Source: Thermoproteota archaeon (GTDB taxonomy: Archaea; Thermoproteota; Nitrososphaeria_A; Caldarchaeales; Calditenuaceae). Taken from it: a DNA stretch of 35,939 nt. The position numbers and the translations under genes were made by a program. Below are positions 1-7,641 of the stretch, piece after piece. The stretch lies in the NCBI GenBank assembly GCA_030550155.1, contig JAUQPZ010000015.1:1-35939 (forward strand). Direction: 5' to 3'. Position 1 is the first letter of the stretch. The number at the start of each line of letters is the position of its first letter. The notes beneath the pieces were generated by a model, which made no database searches, was not told the origin of the DNA, and was given only the letters and a program-made list of their open reading frames with translations.

Positions 1-101
1 AACTCAATCGTGATATTGATTGTGATGTAATATATTTAAAACAAGCTGATATATATGCAATTTATGCTTATATAATCTACATCCTTTTATAAATTGTCAT
101 C

Positions 102-110
102 CTTATAATA
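102..110 (+). promoter_or_regulatory. TATA-box candidate for the DAO oxidoreductase
   Basis: The sequence CTTATAATA lies about 30 nt before the ATG at 136, which would put transcription start within about five nucleotides of the start codon. No Shine-Dalgarno sequence precedes the ATG, so a leaderless mRNA is likely. A second A+T-rich stretch (68-76) could be an alternative box. This is a motif-and-spacing call only. Confidence 0.4.
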
Positions 111-135
111 TCGTCCACTTTACTATAAAATTGGA

Positions 136-1269
136 ATGAAGAAAGCGGATGTCGTCGTCATCGGGGGCGGCATCATAGGGTCATTCGTATCCTACTACTT
201 GGGCCTTCGCGGTTTGGATGTCACGCTGATTGAGGCTGGGCAGCTTGGTAATGGCGCTAGTGGAAAATGCGCGGGGATACACACCACACAGCTTGTCCAG
301 CCGATAGACATAGTTCTTGCAAGCAGGAGCAAGGCTGCCTATGAGGAGTTGGCGGGCGACTCTATATCGAGAACAGGGTTCATCTCCGTTGAGCCCTCAT
401 GGATGTCGGCTTTCTCTTCGGAGCTTCTGGCTGGTGCCGGCGTTAAGCACGAAATCATAGATAACTCCGAGTTGCGGGCGTGGCTGAGCTGGATGAGGGT
501 TAAGGATTACGAGGTCGCGGTCTACACTCCTGACGATATCGTGATCGATGTCTCAAGCCTTTTCAAAACTCTACGCGGGAGGCTTGAGGAGGCGGGTGTC
601 GAGTTAAAGGAGTGGATCCGCGTGGAGAGGATCGACCCGAATAGAAGGGTTTTGGACATCTCCGGACCAGAGCAGCAAGTCTCTTTTGAGAAAGCGGTTT
701 TCTCTGCCGGTGCGTGGAACCGCGAGGTTTTGATTAACTGTGGAATATGGCGCGTACCAGTAGTCGTTTATGCATGTCAGATTGTTTCGTTTAAGTTTGA
801 TGAGGAGATTCAGGAGACGCCTGTGTTCCTAGAGGAGAATCACGTCTATTTGCGGAGATTTAGCAGACACACGATGCTAGTTGGAAATGGCAGAGCGATT
901 AAGCTCTCCGACCCGTCAGAATGCCCCTCCTCTCCGGAGTATGACTTCATCGAAGAGCTGAGTGTAAAGCTCTATGAAAGATTGCAGAGGCCTGACTCTT
1001 ACCGTCTCGTTGGTGGCTGGACTGGTGTTTGTAGCTCGTCTCCCGATGGAAATCCCCTTCTGGGCCAGATACCGGGCCGCAGAGACCTCTACATCATAGA
1101 TGCGCTCGATGGGTACGGGTTGATGCGTGGACCAGCCCTAAGCCAAGACCTTGCAGAATATATCTGTGGGGAGGGCGTAGCTGAGTCCATCAGGCTGTTC
1201 AACCCTTCGAGGTTCAACGGCTACTCAGGGGAGCCGGAGGAAGTTATCGAGCTCCACTCAAGGATGTGA
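136..1269 (+). CDS. FAD-dependent oxidoreductase, DAO family (glycine/sarcosine oxidase-like)
   Basis: This 377-residue protein has the DAO-family layout. An N-terminal Rossmann dinucleotide motif GGGIIG (residues 10-15) is followed by an acidic residue ending strand 2 (LIEAG), for FAD ribose binding. A GNGASGKCAG segment near residue 40 matches the family's flavin-contact region. The C-terminal block around residues 293-330 (GGWTGVCSSSPDGNPLLG, then LDGYGLMRGP) matches the usual DAO FAD-binding tail. The family oxidises the C-N bond of amino or imino acids or related substrates; nothing here fixes the substrate. It stands alone on the plus strand with a probable leaderless promoter, and its 3' end overlaps the convergent zinc-ribbon gene by 26 nt. 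A proline, sarcosine or 2-hydroxyacid dehydrogenase role is equally possible. Confidence 0.85.
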   Translation: MKKADVVVIGGGIIGSFVSYYLGLRGLDVTLIEAGQLGNGASGKCAGIHTTQLVQPIDIVLASRSKAAYEELAGDSISRTGFISVEPSWMSAFSSELLAGAGVKHEIIDNSELRAWLSWMRVKDYEVAVYTPDDIVIDVSSLFKTLRGRLEEAGVELKEWIRVERIDPNRRVLDISGPEQQVSFEKAVFSAGAWNREVLINCGIWRVPVVVYACQIVSFKFDEEIQETPVFLEENHVYLRRFSRHTMLVGNGRAIKLSDPSECPSSPEYDFIEELSVKLYERLQRPDSYRLVGGWTGVCSSSPDGNPLLGQIPGRRDLYIIDALDGYGLMRGPALSQDLAEYICGEGVAESIRLFNPSRFNGYSGEPEEVIELHSRM

Positions 1270-1471
1270 CCGGACCTCCACTCCTCCTCCGCATTAACTT
1301 GAGATTTGCCAGCTTTCTCATAGCCTCCACGGCCGAGTCAGACGAGAAGACGGCGAGCTCCGCCCTCAATGTGGATATCTCGCCACACGAAAAGCATTTA
1401 AACGTTTTCTGCCTCTTCACAATCCTGTACTCGCCGCATTTAGGACAGGACACTATGGTGTAGATACGCAT
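1244..1471 (-). CDS. Small zinc-ribbon protein (DUF1922-like)
   Basis: This 75-residue protein begins with a compact zinc ribbon: CPKCG at residues 9-13 and CFSCG at about residues 26-30, four cysteines that can hold one zinc. The second half is a basic helix (SAVEAMRKLANLKLMRRRSGG). The layout resembles the archaeal DUF1922 family, whose function is unknown; nucleic-acid binding is the usual guess for a ribbon plus a basic tail. The ATG is just before the divergent HdrD-like gene, with 71 nt between the two starts. The last 26 nt overlap the convergent oxidoreductase gene. The coding call rests on the paired CxxC knuckles, which the overlapping plus-strand reading lacks. Confidence 0.72.
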   Translation of the reverse strand: MRIYTIVSCPKCGEYRIVKRQKTFKCFSCGEISTLRAELAVFSSDSAVEAMRKLANLKLMRRRSGGPVTSLSGAR

Positions 1472-1542
1472 CTAAAATCATCCATGTATTCAGGATATTA
1501 ATTATTATAGATGCCTGCAATTCCTCGACAGGGGGTCGAGCT

Positions 1543-3549
1543 ATGAGCGAGACGCCTATGAGGGAGAACTTCGTCTTCATGCCTGAAGGCACAGACATCA
1601 TAATGTACTTCATTCTCGCGCCTTTTGCCGCTGTTTTCCTTTTCGGGCTTTACATGAGGCTTAGGGGCTACGGTCTGAGGAGTATCCTTATGGAGTTCCT
1701 GAAGAGCCCTTCGGGATTTTTGAAGGCGATCTTAGAGTATGCGTGGGCCCAGCGAAGGATAATTCGGGACGCCCGCGCAGGATTAATGCACATCTCCATA
1801 TCATACGGCATCTTAGTCCTCTTCATAGGCACAACGCTAGTCTTCATCGACCACGACATACTGCGACCGCTCAGGATGCGCCTACTAGTCGGAGACTTTT
1901 ACCTTCTGTTTGAGGTCTTCCTAGACGCTTTTGGAGTTCTTTTATTGGTGGGAGTAACTTATTCTTTGATTAGGAGAAGCATCACGAGGCCGGGCCGTCT
2001 AAGCTATAGGGCCGAGTACACGGCTCTCCTGCTGGTTCTCCTCTTCATAGGCGTGACGGGCTTCGTGATTGAAGGGTTGAGAATTCATCTTAGAGGCCCT
2101 CCCTGGGGGATATACTCTCCTGTCGGAGCCATGTTTGCTGCCGCGTTAAGCTATGTAAGCATGGACTTAGAGTCCGCTTTACTGGCTTATAGAGCGTTGT
2201 GGTGGCTCCACGCGATAGTCTCATTCGGGGGAGTTGCAGCGCTACCGTATACAAATCTTATCCACCTGTTAGCTGCGCCTCTCAACGTGGCTGTTAGACG
2301 AGAAAGCGCCATAAAGCCAGGAGCGATCGAGACTCCCTTCATTTTAAGCAGGCTTGATTTAGAGTCGCAGATGCCTACCGTCGGCATCAACACCATCTCA
2401 GACCTCACTCCCTCTCAAAAACTGCAGCTCGACGCATGCACGGATTGCGGAAGATGTGACGAAGTCTGCCCTGCCCTGATCTCTGGTACTGCCCTTTCGC
2501 CGCGAGCTATCGTCCAGAAGCTGAGGAGGAGCTGGTGGAGGGGTGAAGAGAGAGACCTTTTCGACTACGGTGTTTACACCCTCGAGGAGGTATATGCGTG
2601 TACAACCTGTGGAGCCTGCGAATACGCTTGTCCTGTCCTCATAAGCCCCATGGGCCTCATCCTTGAGCTGAGAAGAGCGCTCGCATTAAGGGGTAACTTG
2701 ACCAGAAAAGGTGTTGAGACTCTATCCAACTTGGCGAGAGCACGGAACCCCTTCGGTCTTGGGCCATCAGAGAGGGTGAAACTGATGGAGGAGCTTATAC
2801 AAGCAGGTGTTAAAAGCATCAAGGAGGAGGAAAAAATTGAGACTGTCTGCTGGGTTGGATGTATGGGGGCATATGACGCTAGAGCGAGGCAAATTGTTAA
2901 GAAGATGGCCTCGCTATTAGTTGCCGCCGGCGTTAAGTTTGCCGTCATTTGCAGCGAGGAGGTGTGTAACGGTGATGTGGCGAGAAGACTTGGCGAAGAG
3001 GGGAGATATCAGGAGCTAGCAGAGGAAACGATGAAGCTTCTAGAGTTCAAAGGTGTTAAGGAGATAATAACCCACTGCCCGCACTGCTTCGACATCTTCA
3101 AGCGACAGTACAGAGACTTAGGCGCGAGCTTCAGAGTCGTCAGCCACATGGAGCTCCTGAGAAGACTTGTCATGGAGGGGAAACTCAAGGTGGGCGTCAA
3201 CGGTAAGTTCACAATTCATGACTCATGCATCTTCTCCCGGATGCACGGCATGGTAGAAGAGCCGCGCGACATACTTAAGGGCTCGTGGGTCGCGGAGGCC
3301 AAGCATAGAGGGAGAGATACTATGTGCTGTGGAGCAGGAGGAGGTAATTACTGGCTTGATATAAGGAGGGTTAAGCGTGAGAACCTCATCAGACTGGGAC
3401 AGCTGTTGGAAACAGGCGCAGACACAATCGTAACGGAGTGCCCATTCTGTCTAGCCATGCTTGAGGATGCTGTCAGGGTTCAGGGAGTCGAGGGCAAAGT
3501 CAAGGTGAGAGATCTCTCCGAGCTTCTCGAACCATCAGGGGAGAAATGA
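1543..3549 (+). CDS. Membrane-anchored HdrD-like Fe-S oxidoreductase (cytochrome b-like + 2x[4Fe-4S] + two CCG domains)
   Basis: This 668-residue fusion has an N-terminal membrane part of about 250 residues with five or six hydrophobic segments and histidines in them (LMHISISYG, WWLHAIVSFGG), as in NarI/HdrE-type b-haem subunits. Two ferredoxin clusters follow, CTDCGRCDEVCP near residue 298 and CTTCGACEYACP near 351. Then come two CCG (cysteine-rich) domains. The first starts CWVGC (about 435) and reads EVCNGD near 473, where the family usually has CC. The second is canonical: HDSC (about 558), CCGAGGG (about 594) and ECPFC (about 632). The family passes electrons between membrane quinone or haem and thiol/disulfide or flavin partners (HdrDE, DsrMK, GlpC-like). 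Start ATG follows a GGGGGTCGAG ribosome site. Its stop overlaps the next ATG, so the two genes are co-translated. The physiological substrate is unknown. Confidence 0.87.
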   Translation: MSETPMRENFVFMPEGTDIIMYFILAPFAAVFLFGLYMRLRGYGLRSILMEFLKSPSGFLKAILEYAWAQRRIIRDARAGLMHISISYGILVLFIGTTLVFIDHDILRPLRMRLLVGDFYLLFEVFLDAFGVLLLVGVTYSLIRRSITRPGRLSYRAEYTALLLVLLFIGVTGFVIEGLRIHLRGPPWGIYSPVGAMFAAALSYVSMDLESALLAYRALWWLHAIVSFGGVAALPYTNLIHLLAAPLNVAVRRESAIKPGAIETPFILSRLDLESQMPTVGINTISDLTPSQKLQLDACTDCGRCDEVCPALISGTALSPRAIVQKLRRSWWRGEERDLFDYGVYTLEEVYACTTCGACEYACPVLISPMGLILELRRALALRGNLTRKGVETLSNLARARNPFGLGPSERVKLMEELIQAGVKSIKEEEKIETVCWVGCMGAYDARARQIVKKMASLLVAAGVKFAVICSEEVCNGDVARRLGEEGRYQELAEETMKLLEFKGVKEIITHCPHCFDIFKRQYRDLGASFRVVSHMELLRRLVMEGKLKVGVNGKFTIHDSCIFSRMHGMVEEPRDILKGSWVAEAKHRGRDTMCCGAGGGNYWLDIRRVKRENLIRLGQLLETGADTIVTECPFCLAMLEDAVRVQGVEGKVKVRDLSELLEPSGEK

Positions 3550-4262
3550 GCGCTAGAAACGCGAAGCAGGCCATCCGAGAGCGCATGTGGGCCTCGCTTG
3601 AGGAAGAAGGGGTTGCACTCCCTCCATTCCCAATCAGAAAACGCATCCCGAATTTCGTGGGCGCGGAAAAAGCTGCTCAGAGTCTCTGGAGGTTAGACAG
3701 GTTCAGGCAGGCTAAGATTGTTAAAGTGAACCCTGACTCACCGCAGAGACCGGTTAGGGAGCTCTGCCTAAAGAGTGGAAAAATCCTAATAATGCCGACT
3801 CCACGGATAAGGGAAGGCTTTCTTCTGATCGAGCCCCACAAGCTGAGCGCATCTATGCATCACGCCGCATCCACTATTAGGGGAGCCTTTCTCAACGGAG
3901 AGAAAGTCGACCCTGAGAGCCTCCCTCGAGTCGACCTAGTGGTTGCAGGGTCGGTCGCAGTCTCGAGGAGAGGGGCAAGGGTGGGCAAGGGGGAGGGCTA
4001 CTCGGAGATTGAATATGCTGTCTTAAGGATGCTTGGAAAGGTTTCAGATGACACTCCCATCATTACGACTGTTCATCCACTTCAGATTGTGGAAGAAATT
4101 CCTGTCGAGGATTTCGACGTGCCCATAGACGTGATTGTGTCCGTTAATGAAATCTTCCAGACCCACACATCTATTCCGAGACCCACAGGCATAATCTGGA
4201 GTGTTCTGCCCGAGAGAAAGCTTCGCGAGATACCAATTCTCCGCAGGCTAATGAGGACTTAA
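3546..4262 (+). CDS. 5-formyltetrahydrofolate cyclo-ligase family protein (MTHFS/MTHFSD-like)
   Basis: This 238-residue protein matches COG0212. The N-terminal part has basic residues in the position of the nucleotide-binding region (IRERMWASLEEEG). The family core follows: LLIMPTPR-like strand, DLVVAGSVAVSRRG, the signature GKGEGYSEIEYAVLRML near residues 147-163, then TTVHPLQIV and the closing VPIDVIV strand. True 5-FCL makes 5,10-methenyl-THF from 5-formyl-THF using ATP; relatives in this group, such as MTHFSD, have no proven reaction. It overlaps the HdrD-like gene by the 4-nt ATGA, so the two are probably co-expressed, which hints at a redox or C1-carrier link. LUD/LutC proteins share the fold and often neighbour CCG proteins, but the GKGxGYxExE signature favours 5-FCL. 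Confidence 0.78.
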   Translation: MSARNAKQAIRERMWASLEEEGVALPPFPIRKRIPNFVGAEKAAQSLWRLDRFRQAKIVKVNPDSPQRPVRELCLKSGKILIMPTPRIREGFLLIEPHKLSASMHHAASTIRGAFLNGEKVDPESLPRVDLVVAGSVAVSRRGARVGKGEGYSEIEYAVLRMLGKVSDDTPIITTVHPLQIVEEIPVEDFDVPIDVIVSVNEIFQTHTSIPRPTGIIWSVLPERKLREIPILRRLMRT

Positions 4263-4317
4263 AAATGAAAAACTCGGTTAAACATATATAGATTGAGGAG
4301 GTAACAAGTATTAGACA

Positions 4318-4665
4318 TTGGACGCGCTCGTCACAAACGTAATTCATCCATTAGTTATATTCGCGTTCATAGTTCTCTGCCTCTTAATCGCCATCACTCT
4401 TCTCAAGGAAAAAAAGCCAGATAGGAAGCGGGTTCCACGGAACTACATCGAAGAATTACAGAATTATATTAATGGAAGTGCGGGGAGGAAACCAGTTGAC
4501 GCTGTGCGGATCTACCTCACTGTCTTGAACGGTCTGAACGCCTATCCACGCGGAGCTTGGCTTTTGAAGAGTATTCTGACAAGCCGTCTCTCCTCCATAA
4601 TTCCGGACAGAATTTATAGGTTTTCCTTAAAGCGGCTCATAGGTTCTGCCGTGGTGATGACCTGA
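4318..4665 (+). CDS. Small membrane protein heading the MoxR/DUF58 operon
   Basis: I do not recognise a family in this 115-residue protein. It has one clear transmembrane helix (about residues 10-29, PLVIFAFIVLCLLIAITLL). A lysine/arginine-rich stretch (KEKKPDRKRVPR) follows, so the N-terminus is probably outside and the remaining 80 residues cytoplasmic. The C-terminal part (YLTVLNGLNAYPRGAWLLKSIL) is amphipathic. The start is TTG, because an in-frame stop lies two codons upstream. A GGAGGT at 4297-4302 is rather far (15 nt), and a TATA-like ATATATA precedes it. The stop overlaps the MoxR ATG by one base, so it is the first gene of the operon. Its cytoplasmic part may dock the MoxR ATPase; that is inference from position. 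Confidence 0.65.
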   Translation: MDALVTNVIHPLVIFAFIVLCLLIAITLLKEKKPDRKRVPRNYIEELQNYINGSAGRKPVDAVRIYLTVLNGLNAYPRGAWLLKSILTSRLSSIIPDRIYRFSLKRLIGSAVVMT

Positions 4666-5618
4666 TGCCGGACCTCAAGTGGATAAAGGAGATTGCCGAG
4701 AATGTGAGAAGAGAGATTCACAGGTCAATAGTGGGTATGGACACCGCGATTGATGCTTTGCTCATATCTCTTCTGGTTCAGGGTCATGTCTTGATAGAGG
4801 GTGTCCCCGGCCTCGCAAAGACATATTTGGCCAAGTCGTTCGCCAATACACTGACACTATCGTTTAAGAGGATACAGTTCACTAATGACTTGCTGCCGAG
4901 CGATATTATCGGTGGAATGATATTTGACAGGAGGAGCGGAGAATTCCAATTCAGGTCCGGCCCCATATTCGCCAATATCGTGCTTGCCGACGAGATTAAC
5001 AGGGGCGCCCCCAGGACTCAGTCAGCTCTCTTGGAGGCGATGCAGGAGTTCCAAGTGACTGTAGAGGGGAAGACATATCAACTGCCTAAACCCTTCATGG
5101 TCATCGCGACGCAGAACCCGATTGAGCTTGAGGGAACTTACCCCCTGCCAGAGGCTGAACTTGATAGGTTCCTTGTGAGAGTATTAGTAAATTATCCGTC
5201 GCGCGGCGAAGAAATCGAGATACTCAGGCTCAAGAATAAGCATGGAGAGGAGCTAAACATCTCGCCCATGACTAGCGCTGAGCAAGTTTTAAAGGCGATA
5301 GAGGCCGTGAAGGAGGTTTATGTCGATGATGATATTCTCGGATATATTGTAGACATAGTGAGAGAGTCGAGGAACCTGCCTGAGGTGGTGATGGGGGCAA
5401 GCACAAGGGCTGAGGCTGCCCTACTATACAGCTCGAAAGCTTACGCAGCCATTATGGGTAGAGATTACGTAATCCCTGACGATGTGAAATACGTGGCCCC
5501 TCTCACCCTGAACCACAGAATCATTCTTAGGAGGCAGGTGGCCTCTGTGGCTAAGGAGGAGCCGGCAACACTCCACGTGGCAAGGAAGTTGCTGGAAAAA
5601 GTGGTGGCCCCTAAGTAA
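4665..5618 (+). CDS. MoxR-family AAA+ ATPase
   Basis: This 317-residue ATPase has Walker A GVPGLAKT (residues 46-53), Walker B VLADEINR (about 104-111) followed by the MoxR hallmark GAPRTQSALLEAMQE, then the sensor and arginine-finger region ATQNPIELEGTYPLPEAELDRF (about 146-167). A C-terminal helical lid ends near residue 300. MoxR proteins act as chaperone-like remodelling ATPases, usually with a DUF58 or VWA partner encoded next door, helping assemble or activate membrane or periplasmic complexes. Here the ATG overlaps the stop of the small membrane protein, and the TAA overlaps the ATG of the DUF58 gene, so stoichiometric co-translation is expected. GGTGAT at 4652-4657 serves as ribosome site. 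Family assignment is firm; the client is unknown. Confidence 0.95.
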   Translation: MPDLKWIKEIAENVRREIHRSIVGMDTAIDALLISLLVQGHVLIEGVPGLAKTYLAKSFANTLTLSFKRIQFTNDLLPSDIIGGMIFDRRSGEFQFRSGPIFANIVLADEINRGAPRTQSALLEAMQEFQVTVEGKTYQLPKPFMVIATQNPIELEGTYPLPEAELDRFLVRVLVNYPSRGEEIEILRLKNKHGEELNISPMTSAEQVLKAIEAVKEVYVDDDILGYIVDIVRESRNLPEVVMGASTRAEAALLYSSKAYAAIMGRDYVIPDDVKYVAPLTLNHRIILRRQVASVAKEEPATLHVARKLLEKVVAPK

Positions 5619-6922
5619 TGCTCTCGAAGGAGGGTGTTCTGCTCCTCATTTCACTGACCACGTGGACAATACTCTTATCCTCGCTGCTCTATCAACCATT
5701 TCTCTTCCTCGTCTCCATATTCCTCCAAATCTACTACTCAGTCTACATACTGCTTGCCTCGAAGAGGTTGAAGACGCTTTACACAACGGACATTAAGATT
5801 GAGAGAACGTTAGAGCCCTTCAGCAAGGATGGAAAAAATTTTGTCAGGACAAAGCTACAGTTGTGGGTGGATAAAGGAGGCCCACTCCATGTTAAAGTAA
5901 TTGACAATTTACCCTATGGGACGGAACTCGCAGAAGGCCTCAACAAAGCTGAGGGAGTTATCAGCCCAAAACAGGGCCTAACCCTCTCATACGTACTGAG
6001 CGTTGACAACTCCATCGGATACATCAAGTTTGCAAAAGTAGATGTGCAGGTTCACGACGCACTCAAGCTCTGCTTTCTGACCAAGAGAATAGAAGACCGG
6101 TCGGAGGTGGCGATTCCTATCGGAGAACAGCTGATAGCCTCCTCGCATTCGAGGTTTAGGACTTTTTGGCCACGGCCTCCTTTCGGCCTGGGCTATAGGG
6201 GGCTTGTTGGTCACGACGATGAGTTCGTGGGTGTGAAGCCGTATGAGGAGGGTGACAGGCTGAGGGATGTTCACTGGCTTAGGTATGCGAGACAGGTTGA
6301 TGAGGGCGAGATAATCGCGAAAAAATACTCTAAAAAAGGAGAGGTCGCTATCCACATAGTTGTCGACTGCTCCTCCGCCATTAATGTGGGCCCCGCCGGG
6401 GAGCTACTAGTCGATATAGCCCAATTCATTAGGCGTCTCTGTCTGGCCGCTGAGGAAGAAGGAAACATGATATATTTCTGGCTCTTAAACCCAGCACTTC
6501 TTCTTGAAGAGAAGATCTCTCCGCGGGGTGTACATTCCCGAACAATCATTGAGCAATACATTGCAAGGATCTTCCCGACTCATGGAGGCGATAGTGGCGA
6601 GATAGCTGAGATATTTGAACAGCGCGTAAGGCAGGCTAGCATGGCGGTCTTTATCTTTAATCCTCCCTCAGAAAACATGTGGATTATTGAGAGGATGATT
6701 GATGCCTGTAAGAAAGTAGGTGCGGGATACGTCTTATGTCTGCCGGATATGTATAGCTACGTGTCGGGAAGGGGAGGTGAGGTGGAAATGCTGCTCAGAT
6801 TGGATAAGATGTTAAAGGAGAAGTGGTTGTCAGGACACTCAGACGGCGGATGGATTATCGAGCTACGTAAAGGGTACACCTCAGACATAGCTAGAGAGAC
6901 TGTGAGGAGGGGAATTGTTTGA
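5618..6922 (+). CDS. DUF58 domain protein, membrane-anchored MoxR partner
   Basis: This 434-residue protein starts with two hydrophobic helices (about residues 7-42). A beta-rich section is followed by the DUF58 signature: VKPYEEGDRLRDVHWLRYAR around residues 206-225, with the conserved GDRLRxxHW core. Next comes a von Willebrand A-like strand IHIVVDCSSA (about 245-254), which keeps the aspartate and one serine of a metal-binding DxSxS motif. The C-terminal half looks like the rest of a VWA fold. DUF58 proteins are usual partners of MoxR ATPases and are thought to act as adaptors in complex assembly. The start overlaps the MoxR stop, and the TGA overlaps the TTG of the next gene. The family call is firm. 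Confidence 0.92.
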   Translation: MLSKEGVLLLISLTTWTILLSSLLYQPFLFLVSIFLQIYYSVYILLASKRLKTLYTTDIKIERTLEPFSKDGKNFVRTKLQLWVDKGGPLHVKVIDNLPYGTELAEGLNKAEGVISPKQGLTLSYVLSVDNSIGYIKFAKVDVQVHDALKLCFLTKRIEDRSEVAIPIGEQLIASSHSRFRTFWPRPPFGLGYRGLVGHDDEFVGVKPYEEGDRLRDVHWLRYARQVDEGEIIAKKYSKKGEVAIHIVVDCSSAINVGPAGELLVDIAQFIRRLCLAAEEEGNMIYFWLLNPALLLEEKISPRGVHSRTIIEQYIARIFPTHGGDSGEIAEIFEQRVRQASMAVFIFNPPSENMWIIERMIDACKKVGAGYVLCLPDMYSYVSGRGGEVEMLLRLDKMLKEKWLSGHSDGGWIIELRKGYTSDIARETVRRGIV

Positions 6923-7641
6923 AAGTGCGACTGATAAACATGGCACTCTTAGGAGCGACCATGCTGACACCACTCATTATCAGCGCGGATTACATGGCAC
7001 GCATTGTCTTAACACCCTTCCTGATGCTGGGCCTCCTCTCCCTTCTCTCAACCTATCTCCCTCCCAGATATCAGTTCGCAGTGATACCGCTCATCTATGC
7101 GCCAGCTATCACGAGCCTCGCGATACTGGTTCTTGACAAGCAACCGGAATACCTGATAGACCTAGCCAGTGGGTATCTGGTAAGCCTACCGCTCATCGCC
7201 GCAGTCGGGATATTGAGGTCTCAGAATCTTAGAGCCCTTCTCTCCACTTATATAGCAAGCCTCACAAGCTCTTACTTTCTCTGGGCAATCGCGGTGCAAG
7301 CTGGGGCGAGCAAGGAGCGGCTATTCCTCGTTATGATTAATCTGTTCTTGAATAGGCAGGGCTGGGGGGAGATCTCTCCTCCACAATACTTTGCAGGCTT
7401 GGCAGCATTTTCATCAATAGCTATGGTGACATACGCTTGGAGGGAGTATGGCTCTGCCCTAAGGCATGACCTAGGCGAGGCCTTTATCGTGACGGCTACT
7501 CTAGCAAGTCTTGCCGTGGCCCTGGTAGTAGCTTACTCACTTTTCTTCTCTGACTCTGTGGCCCTTGGCCTCCTAATAACGGGGGCTATATCTTTCTATA
7601 CTCTGCTGAGGGCTGGTGTTTTGGAGAAATGGAGAGGCTAG
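6919..7641 (+). CDS. Polytopic membrane protein of the MoxR/DUF58 operon
   Basis: This 240-residue protein is almost entirely hydrophobic. It has about six or seven transmembrane helices (for example near residues 10-50, 55-75, 85-100, 110-130, 150-170, 190-212 and 215-232) with short loops. I see no catalytic motif and do not recognise a family. The TTG start is decided by the strong GAGGAGGGG ribosome site at 6903-6911, eight nucleotides upstream; the TTG overlaps the TGA of the DUF58 gene. Its 3' end overlaps the next gene by 13 nt. By position it may be the membrane part of a complex handled by the MoxR/DUF58 pair. A transporter-like or scaffold role is possible but unsupported. Confidence 0.7.
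   Translation: MKVRLINMALLGATMLTPLIISADYMARIVLTPFLMLGLLSLLSTYLPPRYQFAVIPLIYAPAITSLAILVLDKQPEYLIDLASGYLVSLPLIAAVGILRSQNLRALLSTYIASLTSSYFLWAIAVQAGASKERLFLVMINLFLNRQGWGEISPPQYFAGLAAFSSIAMVTYAWREYGSALRHDLGEAFIVTATLASLAVALVVAYSLFFSDSVALGLLITGAISFYTLLRAGVLEKWRG

Noticed and set aside
5-22. CAATC...GATTG inverted repeat at the left edge
   Set aside because: Arms of only five bases with an eight-base spacer in A+T-rich DNA; not distinguishable from chance, and upstream context is missing.
2574-2948. Open frame antisense to the HdrD-like gene
   Set aside because: Lies across the sense-strand ferredoxin and CCG cysteines, which are clearly coding.
6915-7136. 73-codon plus-strand frame over the start of the polytopic membrane protein
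   Set aside because: Out of frame with the operon's strong ribosome site at 6903-6911 and its translation is His/Pro-rich with no family match.
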